A DNA stretch of 64,000 nucleotides. Origin: Actinoallomurus bryophytorum. Lineage in GTDB: Bacteria; Actinomycetota; Actinomycetes; Streptosporangiales; Streptosporangiaceae. Of this stretch, positions 17,004 through 25,042 are shown piece by piece. How positions within the stretch are numbered: the stretch's first letter is position 1; each line of letters begins with the position of its first letter. The notes beneath the pieces are model-generated. The model made no database searches. It had not been told where the DNA came from and saw nothing but the letters and a program-made list of their open reading frames with translations. A program made the translations under genes and the position numbers. The stretch spans positions 5,084,001 to 5,148,000 of the forward strand of contig NZ_VFOZ01000001.1 in NCBI RefSeq assembly GCF_006716425.1, read 5' to 3'.

Positions 17004-18324
17004 ACTCCATCTCGGGAGGCGCGACGCGGAAACCCCTGGTCAGGTACACCAGGTACGCGATGCCCAGGGCGAGCCAGATCAGGCCGAGGGTCAGCGCCCG
17101 GCCGTCGAGGTGGACCAGCAGCCAGATGTCCACCAGGGCGCCGACCGCCGGGACGATCACGTTGGGCAGCAGCCGGCCGCCGGAGCCGGACCTGCGTCCG
17201 CGGACGAAAGTGGCGATGACGCTCAGGTTCACGAAGGTGAAGGCCGTGAAGGCGCCGAAGTTGATGAAGGACGTCGAGGTCGCGACGTTGAGGCGGAGCG
17301 CGATGAGACCGACCACTCCGGTGAGCAGGATGTTGAAGGCCGGGGTGCGGAAGCGCGGGTGGACGTAGCCGAACAGCCTGCGGGGCAGGACCGAGTCGCG
17401 GCCCATCGCGAACAGCAGTCTGGACGTGCTGGCCTGCGCCGCGATCCCGGACGCGAACTGGGCCACGACCAGCCCGGCGAGGAAGATCGAGGAGAACAGG
17501 TCCCCGCCGATCGTCTTTGCGATCTCGAAGGCCGCCGAGCTGGAGTCCTTGAACGCGCTTCCGGGGTGGGCGAGCTGGGTGGCGTACGCGACCACGATGA
17601 AGATGGCGCCGCCGATCAGCGCGGTGAGCAGGATCGCGCGGGGCATCGTCCGCTTCGGGTCGACCGTCTCCTCCGTGAGCGTGGTGACCGCGTCGAAGCC
17701 GAGGAAGGAGTAGGCCGCGATCGCCGCTCCGTCCGAGATGCCGGACAGCGTCGTCCCGTGGTGGAAGAACGGCGTGCTCCCGGCGATCGCCGACCCGCCG
17801 CCCACGTGCACGACGTGCCGCAGCGACAGCACGACGAAGATCGCGATCACCAGGATCTGGAAGACCATGAGCAGGTCGTTGACCCGTTCGGCGGTCTTGA
17901 TGCCCAGCAGGTTCAGGACGGTCGTCACGACGATGTAGGCGAGGATCCACGCCCAGAAGGGCACCCCCGGGAACTTCGCCTGCAGGTACGCGCCGCCGAT
18001 GAGCCAGATGACCATGGGCAGGAAGAAGTAGTCGAGCAGCGTGGCCCAGCCGACGAGGAACCCGATGCGGGAGTCGATCGCCCGCCGGACGTAGGTGTAC
18101 GCGGAGCCGGCGACGGGATGGGCGGCCGCCATCCGCCCGTAGCTGTAGGCGGTGAAGAGCATGGCCACGAGCGCGAGCAGGTACGCGGTCGGAACCACGC
18201 CGTCGGTGGTGGTCGCCACGACGCCGAAGGTGCCGAGGACGATCAGCGGGGTCATGTAGGCGAGGCCGAACAGGACGACGGATCGGAGCGTCAGGCTCCG
18301 CGTGAGCGTGCTGGGGGTCTCCAT
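16945..18324 (-). CDS. APC-family amino acid permease
   Basis: The 459-aa protein has about 12 membrane segments and the APC pattern GLAYMTPLIVLGTFG near the N-terminus and ISDGAAIAAYSFLGFDAVTTLTEETVDPKRTMPRAI in the middle. Fragment GGRLLPNVIVPAVGALVDIWLLV is typical of the C-terminal part. The start at 18324 has GGAG 8 nt upstream. It lies 46 bp after the nitrilase-family gene and probably shares its transcript, suggesting uptake of a compound that the hydrolase acts on. Confidence 0.9.
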   Translation of the reverse strand: METPSTLTRSLTLRSVVLFGLAYMTPLIVLGTFGVVATTTDGVVPTAYLLALVAMLFTAYSYGRMAAAHPVAGSAYTYVRRAIDSRIGFLVGWATLLDYFFLPMVIWLIGGAYLQAKFPGVPFWAWILAYIVVTTVLNLLGIKTAERVNDLLMVFQILVIAIFVVLSLRHVVHVGGGSAIAGSTPFFHHGTTLSGISDGAAIAAYSFLGFDAVTTLTEETVDPKRTMPRAILLTALIGGAIFIVVAYATQLAHPGSAFKDSSSAAFEIAKTIGGDLFSSIFLAGLVVAQFASGIAAQASTSRLLFAMGRDSVLPRRLFGYVHPRFRTPAFNILLTGVVGLIALRLNVATSTSFINFGAFTAFTFVNLSVIATFVRGRRSGSGGRLLPNVIVPAVGALVDIWLLVHLDGRALTLGLIWLALGIAYLVYLTRGFRVAPPEMEFNDDVRPAEPAAAEHPGEG

Positions 18325-18370
18325 TGAACGGCTCCGTGCGACGGTGATGCGGGATGGGCGGGGGAGTGCC

Positions 18371-19267
18371 TCAGGGGGTCTCGGCCGGGGGCACAGGGTG
18401 GCCGGCGGGATGCCATCGGCGAGGGTCGATCCGGCCCTCGTACAGGGGGAGCGCGATCGGGGCGTCGGCGTCGGTGAACTGGTCCCACATGCGGTTCACC
18501 CCGGCGGTGCCATGGGTCCGCACACGCGTGACGTCGTCCAGGTCCAGTACGTCGGCCAGCACCGCCGCGGCGTCGCCCGGAGCCTCGGCGCGCACGGCGC
18601 CCTCCGGGTCCACCACGAGGCTGTGTCCCATGCCGACCGGCCCCGCGGTGTTGACGCTGACGACGAAGACCTGGTTGACGATGGCGTTGGCGCGGGCCAG
18701 GACCAGCTCCTGAGCACGGTCCCTGGTCGTGGTCATCACCGGGTTGATGATCACTTCGGCGCCCATCCAGGCCAGGTGCCGGGCGACCTCGGGGAACCAG
18801 ACGTCGTAGCAGATGGCGAAGCCGACCCGGCCGATCCCGTCGAGGTCCAGCACGACGAACCGGTCGCCGGGCACGTACGGCTCGTACGGCCGCCACGGGA
18901 AGATCTTGCGGTACGACGCGGCGAGGCGGCCCTCCGGGGAGAAGGCCAGCGCCGTGTTGAAAAGCTCGCCCGCGTCGCCGCGTTCGCAGACGCTGCCCGG
19001 GATGAGCCAGATGCCCAGGTCGCCGGCGAGTTCGGCGAGTGCGGCCACGCGTCGTCCGTCCAGCGGCTCGGCCGCCTCCTGGAGTTGTTCCTTCTCCTCG
19101 CCGCGCGCCGTGTCGACGCCGCACAGGTGCAGCTCCGGGTAGACGAGCACGCGCGTACGCGGGAACCGCGCGAGCAGGTCCTCGACCTCGCGGGCGAAGC
19201 CGGAGATCGGTGCCGTGGCCGGACGCGGAGGCAGCTGGGCCAGTGCGACGGGCAGTGGTCGGGCCAC
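18371..19267 (-). CDS. Carbon-nitrogen hydrolase (nitrilase superfamily)
   Basis: The 298-aa product contains the full catalytic set: Glu45 (LVYPELHL), Lys121 (SYRKIFPW) and Cys153 (FAICYDVWFPE). The WFPEVARHLAWMGAEVIINP segment is typical of amidase/carbamoylase branches rather than true nitrilases; the exact amide substrate cannot be read. GTG start at 19267 follows AGGTGA. Its promoter (19320-19348) faces the GntR regulator gene, so the pair hydrolase plus permease is a likely regulon of that repressor. Confidence 0.9.
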   Translation of the reverse strand: MARPLPVALAQLPPRPATAPISGFAREVEDLLARFPRTRVLVYPELHLCGVDTARGEEKEQLQEAAEPLDGRRVAALAELAGDLGIWLIPGSVCERGDAGELFNTALAFSPEGRLAASYRKIFPWRPYEPYVPGDRFVVLDLDGIGRVGFAICYDVWFPEVARHLAWMGAEVIINPVMTTTRDRAQELVLARANAIVNQVFVVSVNTAGPVGMGHSLVVDPEGAVRAEAPGDAAAVLADVLDLDDVTRVRTHGTAGVNRMWDQFTDADAPIALPLYEGRIDPRRWHPAGHPVPPAETP

Positions 19268-19319
19268 GTTTCACCTGCTCTTCCGGTCGGCAGCGCGTAC
19301 GCCGTGTCCTGTTGGCGAC

Positions 19320-19348
19320 AAAATAGAGCAAGTTGAGCAGTTATCCAA
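19320..19348 (-). promoter_or_regulatory. Sigma-70-type promoter of the nitrilase-permease operon
   Basis: On the minus strand TTGGAT (19343-19348) and TATTTT (19320-19325) are separated by exactly 17 bp, about 50 bp upstream of the start codon. The spacer contains GAGCAAGTT GAGCAGTT-type near-repeats (plus strand 19326-19342) that could be bound by the divergent GntR regulator. Confidence 0.6.
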
Positions 19349-19394
19349 GATCGCGCGTCAACGGATCCATCGCCGCGTGGTTAGAGTGACCCTC

Positions 19395-20174
19395 ATGCCC
19401 GCCCCCCTCGACGTACCGGATCCGGGCGGAAAGCAGGCGGCCGCGCGGCTTCGCGGCCCGGCGCTCAACGGCATCCGGCGGCTTTCGGCACTGGACACGG
19501 TGCGTGCCCGGATCGCGCTCGCCGTCGACCTCGGGCTGCTCGTCCCGGGCGAGCGCCTGCCCGCGACCGGCCAGATCGCCCAGGCTCTCGACGTCGGAGA
19601 GATCACGGTCCGGCGAGCGCTCGTCTCCCTGTGCGAGGACGGGCTCCTCGAACGCCGTCGGGGCAGGAACGGCGGCACCCTCGTCGCCGAACGCCCGGCC
19701 CGGCGGGCCGTCGAGGCCATGGACGCCTATCGTTCGGCCGCCGCCGACGTGCACCGGCTGATCGACCACCGGCTGACCTTGGAGTGCGGCATCGCGTACC
19801 TGGCGGCGGTGGGTGCGGGAGACGCGGAGGTCGATCGGCTCGACCGCCTGGTGGAGGAGATGGACCGGGCGCCGAGCTGGGCGGAGTTCCACAGCTGTGA
19901 CGAGCGGTTCCACCTCGCCGTGGCCGCCGCGACCGGCGTCGACTCGGCTACCGAGCCCTACGGCGCGGTCCTGCGTGAGCTGTACCGGTACTACCTGCCC
20001 TACCCCCTGGAGACGCTCCGCCGGTCCAATGACGAGCACCGCGCCCTGGTGGCCGCGATCCGCCGCCGCGACCTGGCGGCCGCGGCCGGCGTCGCACGTG
20101 AGCACGTGGTGCAGCTGCACCGGACGATGTTCGTAGGCCTGACGGAGACGAACACGCCGAAGCCTTCGGCGTAG
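19395..20174 (+). CDS. GntR-family regulator, FCD/FadR subfamily
   Basis: The 259-aa product has an N-terminal winged helix (LPATGQIAQALDVGEITVRRALVSLCEDGLLERRRGRNGGTLV in outline) and a C-terminal all-helical FCD ligand domain with the metal-type residues in HSCDERFHLAVAAAT and NDEHRALVAAIRRRDLAAA. ATG 19395 has no ribosome site, but TAGAGT at 19382-19387 lies 7 nt before it, fitting a leaderless transcript. It is divergent from the nitrilase-permease operon and probably represses it. A 9-bp inverted repeat (ACGCCGAAG / CTTCGGCGT) overlaps the stop codon and may terminate transcription. Confidence 0.88.
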   Translation: MPAPLDVPDPGGKQAAARLRGPALNGIRRLSALDTVRARIALAVDLGLLVPGERLPATGQIAQALDVGEITVRRALVSLCEDGLLERRRGRNGGTLVAERPARRAVEAMDAYRSAAADVHRLIDHRLTLECGIAYLAAVGAGDAEVDRLDRLVEEMDRAPSWAEFHSCDERFHLAVAAATGVDSATEPYGAVLRELYRYYLPYPLETLRRSNDEHRALVAAIRRRDLAAAAGVAREHVVQLHRTMFVGLTETNTPKPSA

Positions 20175-20237
20175 ACGATTCCCGGTAGGAGCGTGCTGTC
20201 GTAGCGCGACCCACGAAGTCGCCTTTCCGTTGCACCA

Positions 20238-20834
20238 TTAAGCCATCAGGAAGTACGTGAAACGGCAGAGATACAACGCCGATACAAGGCCCGTGACGAG
20301 TACAGGTATCGGAGCGAGCGCCGCGACCCGGGATCTGTGGGCCAGTACACCGCATGCCCCGATGAGCACCACTGTTATCGCGGCGGTCCCCAGCCAGAAA
20401 CCGAACGCCACTTCTTCGGCCGTAGTGGGCGAGTCGCAAGATGGGGGTCGTGGACCCGGTATGATGGGAGCGCAGTCCAACCGCGCCCCGGCGATCGTTT
20501 CGATAAATGCGGAAACATACAAGCTCGGCAGTGCTGCGATGATGGCGGCGATAACCATAAGCCAGCCGAGAACGCGATTCCAAGTTCCGGGCCGCATAAA
20601 TCTAGGGGCCCGCCATTCGGTGACCATCGAATGACCTGCCAGAAGAAGAAGTCCCAGCAGAAAAAGCAAGAACAAGCCTGGCAAGAAAATCGATTCTTTA
20701 GCGACTGCCCGCAAGACTACTGTGGTTTTACAGGTGAAATACGCGGCCAGCATCATCGCCAGAACCCAAAGAGACAAGGCGATCCAGCCCAACCATCGAA
20801 CGCGGTTCAGCCTGGTCGAGCTTTCAGTGTTCAA
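20238..20834 (-). CDS. Low-GC four- or five-helix membrane protein (hypothetical)
   Basis: The 198-aa protein has about five hydrophobic segments (WLGWIALSLWVLAMMLAAYF, FLPGLFLLFLLGLLLLAG, VLGWLMVIAAIIAALPSLYV, FWLGTAAITVVLIGACGVLA, LAPIPVLVTGLVSALYL) and a Cys-containing extracytoplasmic loop. I recognise no family. Parts of the gene fall to about 40-55% GC (for example 20641-20700), clearly below its neighbours, and codon use is correspondingly relaxed, which suggests acquisition by transfer. Confidence 0.65.
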   Translation of the reverse strand: MNTESSTRLNRVRWLGWIALSLWVLAMMLAAYFTCKTTVVLRAVAKESIFLPGLFLLFLLGLLLLAGHSMVTEWRAPRFMRPGTWNRVLGWLMVIAAIIAALPSLYVSAFIETIAGARLDCAPIIPGPRPPSCDSPTTAEEVAFGFWLGTAAITVVLIGACGVLAHRSRVAALAPIPVLVTGLVSALYLCRFTYFLMA

Positions 20835-20891
20835 AACAACCTCTTATCGAGTAAGGCTTTGGCGCGTTGAAGTCGCATCGACCACAAAGAT

Positions 20892-21160
20892 CCGCCGCAT
20901 GACCCGACCCTAGAAGCCGGCCGCGCAGATCATCTGGACGGCCTGTGCGGAAACTGTGAAGATCCACCGCTGGCGGATGGTGCCTTCCACGTCGTCCTGA
21001 CCGACCGGGGTGACGATCCGCTGGAGACCTGTCTTGACGACGTGCGGACCGCAACGGCGGAGCAGCGCCGCGAGGACCGCCTCACCCGACGCTCTCAGGC
21101 GACGTGTTCGCGCTGGTCGAGGCGCACGACGGGCCGCCGCGTACGCCAGAGGACGACTGA
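20892..21160 (+). pseudogene. Frameshifted remnant of a small CxxC protein
   Basis: One frame reads LEAGRADHLDGLCGNCEDP then PLADGAFHVVLTDRGDDP and LETCLDDVRTATAEQR up to about 21090. A second frame, shifted by one base, continues SGDVFALVEAHDGPPRTPEDD to a stop at 21158-21160. Both segments look protein-like and join naturally, but no start codon is in frame upstream. I interpret this as a decayed gene for a roughly 80-90-aa protein with a CGNC knuckle; the family is not recognised. Confidence 0.45.
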
Positions 21161-21172
21161 GCGCCCGGGTCG

Positions 21173-21796
21173 TCAGGCCTGCGTGTTCTGGATCCGGCGC
21201 CGGTAGACCCAGGCGACCGGAAGGTTCAGCAGGAGCAGCAGCAGCGCGAGATAGCGGACGCCGGGCACGAAGGTCGCGAGCACGAGGGCCAGGACGAGAA
21301 GGCCCAGGTTGAACATCCCCATGAAGAACTGCGGGTCGGGCACGCCACCGGGGTTCCTGGCGACGTCGGGGTCCCTGCGGGTTATCAGGACCATGCCCAT
21401 CAAGCACGCGTCGGCCGCCAGTATCGTCGCGATATAGAAGATCGCCGTGAAGCGGTCGTCGTCGAACCCGCCGATCATCTCGGTGGGGAACGGCAGCACC
21501 ACGATGGTGAGCAGCCACCACAGGTTCACGTTCAGCAGCCAGCGGTTGTAAGACTTGATCTGCTCGAAGAGCCGATGGTGCGACATCCACAGCCGGCCGA
21601 TGACGAAGAAGCTCAGCAGGAAGCTGTAGATCTTCCACTGGTTCTCGGTGATCACTTTGAGCGATTCGGTGTGCTCGGCGGCGGCCTCAGGGACCACGTC
21701 GGCCAACGGCAGGATGAGCAGGGTCAGGGCGATCGCGACGACGGCGTCGCTGAAGAACACCAGACGTTCGGCGGACCGCTCGACGCTCGATGACAT
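21173..21796 (-). CDS. TMEM175-family (DUF1211) potassium-channel-like membrane protein
   Basis: The 207-aa product has the family hallmark ERLVFFSDAVVAIALTLLILPL in helix 1 (the FSD motif that lines the pore in TMEM175 proteins) and six hydrophobic segments in all. Bacterial TMEM175 proteins form tetrameric K+-permeable channels in the cytoplasmic membrane. ATG 21796 is chosen with AGGGA 10 nt upstream; an upstream GTG at 21814 lacks a ribosome site. It lies 83 bp downstream of the tetR gene in the same orientation. Confidence 0.85.
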   Translation of the reverse strand: MSSSVERSAERLVFFSDAVVAIALTLLILPLADVVPEAAAEHTESLKVITENQWKIYSFLLSFFVIGRLWMSHHRLFEQIKSYNRWLLNVNLWWLLTIVVLPFPTEMIGGFDDDRFTAIFYIATILAADACLMGMVLITRRDPDVARNPGGVPDPQFFMGMFNLGLLVLALVLATFVPGVRYLALLLLLLNLPVAWVYRRRIQNTQA

Positions 21797-21878
21797 GGCG
21801 GGGGGATCCCTCACTGGACCGGGGGGTTGACCGGCCGCAGCCTACCGGCCCGTGGGTACGGCGCGGAGTAAGGACCGC

Positions 21879-22466
21879 TCAGTCGCTCTCCACCTTGCGC
21901 GCGGCGTCGAACAGCGCCGTCGCCGCGTCGCGGGCGGTGGTGGACGCGGAGGGATCCCGGTCCATCCGGGCCGACAGACTCGCACCGTCGTACAGGAGGT
22001 GGAGCTGGCGGGCCAGGGCGTCGGGATCGGCCACCCCGGCCTCCTTGGCGAGGTCGGTGAACATGGTCCGCACCCAGGCGCGGTAGTCGTCGGCGGCCTG
22101 AAGGATGAATCCGCCCTGCGTGGCCTCGGCGCTGGCCCTGACGAAGGCGCACCCGTTGAACGCGGGGTCGGTGAACAGCTCGCCCTGTGCGTCGAAGACC
22201 CCGAGCAGCCGCTCGCGCGGGGTGCGGAAGCGCGTCAGTGACCGGTTGATGCGCTCGCTCGTACGGGCGTGGCGGGACTCGAGGTAGGCGCGGACGAGCT
22301 CTTCCTTGCTGCCGAAGGTGTTGTAGAGCGAGGCCTTGGCGACGCCCGCGTGCTCGACGATGCGGTCGATGCCGACGGTCTGCACGCCCTCGCGGTAGAA
22401 GAGCTCGTTGGCGGCGTTCAGCAGGCGCTCGCGTACGGACGGTTTGGCGGCGGCTCTTGTCGGCAC
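21879..22466 (-). CDS. TetR-family repressor, probably controlling the MFS gene
   Basis: The 195-aa protein has a TetR helix-turn-helix (RERLLNAANELFYREGVQTVGID ... AGVAKASLYNTFGSKEELV in outline) and a C-terminal ligand domain containing AFNGCAFVRASAEA. The GTG start at 22466 has AAGGAG 7 nt upstream. A 14-bp palindrome AGACAGACCTGTCT (22481-22494) sits at its own promoter, and closely related sites precede the MFS gene, indicating autoregulation and control of the exporter. Confidence 0.9.
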   Translation of the reverse strand: MPTRAAAKPSVRERLLNAANELFYREGVQTVGIDRIVEHAGVAKASLYNTFGSKEELVRAYLESRHARTSERINRSLTRFRTPRERLLGVFDAQGELFTDPAFNGCAFVRASAEATQGGFILQAADDYRAWVRTMFTDLAKEAGVADPDALARQLHLLYDGASLSARMDRDPSASTTARDAATALFDAARKVESD

Positions 22467-22480
22467 GGCCCGCTCCTTTC

Positions 22481-22494
22481 AGACAGACCTGTCT
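22481..22494. promoter_or_regulatory. TetR operator at the tetR promoter
   Basis: AGACAGACCTGTCT is a perfect 6-bp inverted repeat around a 2-bp centre, directly upstream of the tetR ribosome site and just after a TACCCT -10-like hexamer on the minus strand (22495-22500). The same half-sites recur at 23861-23874 in front of the MFS gene. Confidence 0.75.
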
Positions 22495-22561
22495 AGGGTA
22501 TTGCGCCCGGGCGCCCTCGTCCCGTCACTCGCGCCGGGATGTGCGCCTGGTCGTCCGGGGG

Positions 22562-23806
22562 TCAGGCGCGGGCGGCGGAGGGCTTGGAGGTCAGCAGGCC
22601 GGCCAGTGCCACGGCGGCGAGGACGATGATGGCGATCCCGTACTCGCGTGCCGTGGTGAGCAGGCCGCCGAAGTGGACGACGAGGACGCCTGCGAGGACG
22701 GCCGGGGCCCCCAGGCCCAGGTAGGAGACGACATAGAGGAGGGAGAGGACGCCGGCGCGCTCATGCGGGCGGGCCAGCGGCACGACCAGCCGGATGCCGC
22801 CCTGGAAACCGCTGCCGAAACCGACGCCGGCCACCGCGCTGCCCGCGAAGAAGCCGGCCGCCGAACCCGCGTCGACCGAGATGAGCGTGACGGCCACACC
22901 GGCGATCAGCGTGAGGACCCCGGTGTACAGGACGGTACGTGTGGGCGCGTTGCGCAGGACGAGGACGGCCACCGCGGCGACGCCGGCGAGGACGAACAGG
23001 CTCAGGCCGCCGTACAGGGGCGAGTGCGAGTGAACGAGGGTGCCGGTGAGCGCGGGGCCGAGCGAACCGTAGAAACCGGCCAGCGCCCAGACCGCGAAGA
23101 GCACCGGGGCGGCGATTGCGACCTGGCGGCGTACCTGGCGTGGGAGGGCGATCCGCGGGACGAGGCTGCCGATCGCCCCGGGCTCGGGCCGCACCGTCTC
23201 GCGCAGCAGTGTCACGCCGGCGGCCTGCAGGAAGAACACCACGAGCAGCAGGAGGTAGACCAGGTGGGTCGGGGCGGGGAGGTACCGGATGATCAGCGCC
23301 GAGGCGAGCGCGCCGGATGCCGTGCCGATCCCCGGTGCGACGGAGTTGGCGATGGTGCCCCGCGGCCGGTCGATGTCGAGCATGGCCGCGCCGACGGTGC
23401 CCAACGCGGCCCCGGTCGACAGGCCCTGGATGACGCGGGCCGTCAGTAGCGCGGTGACACCGCCCGCGCTCGCGAAGACGAGCATCGCCGCGGCCTGGAC
23501 CATGAGGGCGGCGAGCAGCACGGGCCGCCGGCCGAGGTGGTCGGAGATCCTCCCCACGACCAGGAGCGCGGCGAGCACGGCGATGGCGTAGACGCCGAAC
23601 ACGACGGTGGTGGTGATCGGGCTGAAGCCCCATTCGCCCTGGTAGACGGCGTACAGGGGCGTCGGGGCACTGGAGGCGGCGAGGAGGGACACGATGATCG
23701 AGGCCAGAAGCGCCAGGGCCGCGGCCGGCCTTCGCGTGACCGGATGTCGCACGTGGTCTCCTGCGGGGACGGCGGTGCCGGGCGGGCTGGAGGTCGTGCT
23801 GGTCAT
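22562..23806 (-). CDS. MFS drug-exporter-like transporter
   Basis: The 414-aa protein has about 12 membrane segments. The first cytoplasmic loop carries VVGRISDHLGRRPVLLAALMVQ, the MFS motif A (GxxxDxxGRR). An N-terminal TSSPPGTAVPAG-type disordered leader precedes helix 1. It is expected in the cytoplasmic membrane exporting small amphiphilic compounds by proton antiport; substrate unknown. A strong promoter with two TetR-type sites lies upstream, and the tetR gene follows downstream in the same orientation. Confidence 0.9.
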   Translation of the reverse strand: MTSTTSSPPGTAVPAGDHVRHPVTRRPAAALALLASIIVSLLAASSAPTPLYAVYQGEWGFSPITTTVVFGVYAIAVLAALLVVGRISDHLGRRPVLLAALMVQAAAMLVFASAGGVTALLTARVIQGLSTGAALGTVGAAMLDIDRPRGTIANSVAPGIGTASGALASALIIRYLPAPTHLVYLLLLVVFFLQAAGVTLLRETVRPEPGAIGSLVPRIALPRQVRRQVAIAAPVLFAVWALAGFYGSLGPALTGTLVHSHSPLYGGLSLFVLAGVAAVAVLVLRNAPTRTVLYTGVLTLIAGVAVTLISVDAGSAAGFFAGSAVAGVGFGSGFQGGIRLVVPLARPHERAGVLSLLYVVSYLGLGAPAVLAGVLVVHFGGLLTTAREYGIAIIVLAAVALAGLLTSKPSAARA

Positions 23807-23822
23807 GGTCGTGGCACCTTTT

Positions 23823-23885
23823 GAACTGATCGGTCTATCTGGCTGATGTGATCAGAAAATAGACAGGGTTGTCTGTTCCTGTCAA
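23823..23885 (-). promoter_or_regulatory. Repressed promoter of the MFS gene with two TetR-type sites
   Basis: On the minus strand TTGACA (23880-23885) and TATTTT (23856-23861) are 18 bp apart. The spacer is almost filled by AGACAGGGTTGTCT (23861-23874), matching the tetR operator in both half-sites, and a second related site GAACTGATCGGTCT lies at 23823-23836 between the promoter and the start codon. This is a textbook arrangement for repression by the downstream TetR. Confidence 0.75.
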
Positions 23886-23978
23886 GTGATGCCCTGAACT
23901 CGGCTTCCGCCGTTAGGCAAGGGAAAAATACCTGGTCGAAGCGGCATCGCCATGGGGGTGAAGCTCCGGTTTGTCGCG

Positions 23979-24023
23979 ATTGAACAGAGCGGTCTACTAT
24001 TCGATCAGACCGATCTGTTCAAT
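23979..24023. repeat. 17-bp inverted repeat containing TetR-like half-sites
   Basis: ATTGAACAGAGCGGTCT (23979-23995) and AGACCGATCTGTTCAAT (24007-24023) are complementary at 16 of 17 positions with an 11-nt loop. Each arm resembles the GAACTGATCGGTCT site in the MFS promoter. It may be a further operator, or the terminator of the minus-strand gene ending at 24118; the AT-rich arms favour an operator. Confidence 0.55.
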
Positions 24024-24117
24024 ACTTCCGGCCGAGTGTACCTCGGCCGGGCGCGGCGACCTCGACGACCACGACCCGGGCCCTGGAGTCCGCCGCGCCC
24101 CGGCGGCGTAAGGGTCG

Positions 24118-24501
24118 TCAGGCGGATGCGCCGGCGGCCTGGGGGACCAGCTCGTAGTAGAGCGTCGTGTAGTGCTTCATCCGGTGGAAGGCAGGGACGA
24201 GGAGGCCCTGCCGGATCCGATGCTTGGCGCCCAGCGCCCGCCGGACCGGCACGATCTCGGCGCCCTCCAGTGGACGGGCGCGGCACGAGACGGCCGGGCC
24301 GGTCGCCTCCTTGCCGGGGGCGATCTCCACCTTCTCGGTGTGCGCGAGGCGCTTGGCCTTCCAGGACGCGTCGAAGGTGCGGAAGTAGGCCCGCCCGTCC
24401 ACGACTACGACGTCGACCGGGGTCCGCACGGGTGTGCCGTCTCTTCGGTAGGTGGTCAGCAGGGAGACCTTCTGCTCGACGAACGGGTCGAACGTGCCCA
24501 T
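24118..24501 (-). CDS. PPOX-class flavin/F420-dependent enzyme
   Basis: The 127-aa product starts at ATG 24501 with GGAGAGG upstream. It has the split-barrel pattern of actinobacterial PPOX/deazaflavin-dependent proteins: LLTTYRRDGTPVRTPVDVVVVDGRAYFRTF, then WKAKRLAHTEKVEIAPGK and a C-terminal LYYELVPQ. Members bind FMN or F420 and reduce small substrates. It lies 74 bp after a small membrane protein gene in the same orientation and may share its MarR-controlled transcript. Confidence 0.85.
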   Translation of the reverse strand: MGTFDPFVEQKVSLLTTYRRDGTPVRTPVDVVVVDGRAYFRTFDASWKAKRLAHTEKVEIAPGKEATGPAVSCRARPLEGAEIVPVRRALGAKHRIRQGLLVPAFHRMKHYTTLYYELVPQAAGASA

Positions 24502-24575
24502 GGTGTCCTCTCCTTCTCCGTTCATTACCGACGGGACGGGACGGAGAAGGGGGATGTGACATGCCGCGGGCCCCG

Positions 24576-25019
24576 CTACCCGGGAGTGGGCGCGGACGGC
24601 CGGTCGCGGGCTCCCTCTCCGGGCCTCCAGGTGAGGCCGCCCAGTGGACGGGCCGCCCAGAGGAGCAGCACCGCGAAGACGGCCGGCCCGAGGGTCTGGG
24701 CGAGCTGGTGGTGGGCGATGCCGATCGCGGCGTCCCCGATCTGCACCGCGGCGTTGAGCGTGAACACCAGCCCCAGCGACCGCCATGCCCGTACGGCTCT
24801 CAACCAGATGAGCGCGCCGAGCAGGACGAGGCCGCGGGTGGCGACATACGCCGCGTACGTCCTGGCCGCCGTGGTGTCCCCGCCCGGCCCCAGGCCGCCC
24901 GGGTCGACCAGTCCGGCGAAGGTCAGGTAGCCGGAGGCGATCACGTTGGCGACGATGACGCCTCCGGCCAGGAGCCTCACGCTTCGTTTGGGTGCCATAT
25001 CATTCGGCTGCCGAATCAT
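24576..25019 (-). CDS. Small four-helix membrane protein (hypothetical), MarR-controlled
   Basis: A 147-aa protein with four hydrophobic segments (SVRLLAGGVIVANVIASGYL, GLVLLGALIWLRAV, LGLVFTLNAAVQIGDAAIGIA, LGPAVFAVLLLWAA); similar small proteins often accompany MarR genes. No ribosome site precedes it. TACAGT (minus strand 25026-25031) lies 6 nt before ATG 25019, fitting a leaderless transcript; ATG 24998 is an alternative start. A 25-bp palindrome covers the first codons, so a repressor bound there would block transcription. Confidence 0.7.
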   Translation of the reverse strand: MIRQPNDMAPKRSVRLLAGGVIVANVIASGYLTFAGLVDPGGLGPGGDTTAARTYAAYVATRGLVLLGALIWLRAVRAWRSLGLVFTLNAAVQIGDAAIGIAHHQLAQTLGPAVFAVLLLWAARPLGGLTWRPGEGARDRPSAPTPG

Positions 25020-25021
25020 AT
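24997..25021. promoter_or_regulatory. MarR-type operator between divergent leaderless genes
   Basis: Arms ATATCATTCGGC (24997-25008) and GCCGAATCATAT (25010-25021) flank a central T with one mismatch. The core ATTCGG..CCGAAT is typical of MarR-family operators. Divergent -10 elements, TACAGT (minus, 25026-25031) and TAACAT (plus, 25030-25035), overlap immediately beside it. Confidence 0.75.
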
Positions 25022-25042
25022 GGCCACTGTAACATCGGCTCC

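Noticed and set aside
20156-20174. Inverted repeat at the gntR stop codon as a regulatory site
   Set aside because: Nine-base arms with a one-base centre overlapping a stop codon fit a chance or a weak terminator better than an operator.
23979-24023. Inverted repeat as a terminal repeat of a mobile element
   Set aside because: Arms lie 11 nt apart with no transposase or second copy nearby, so an operator or terminator is more likely.
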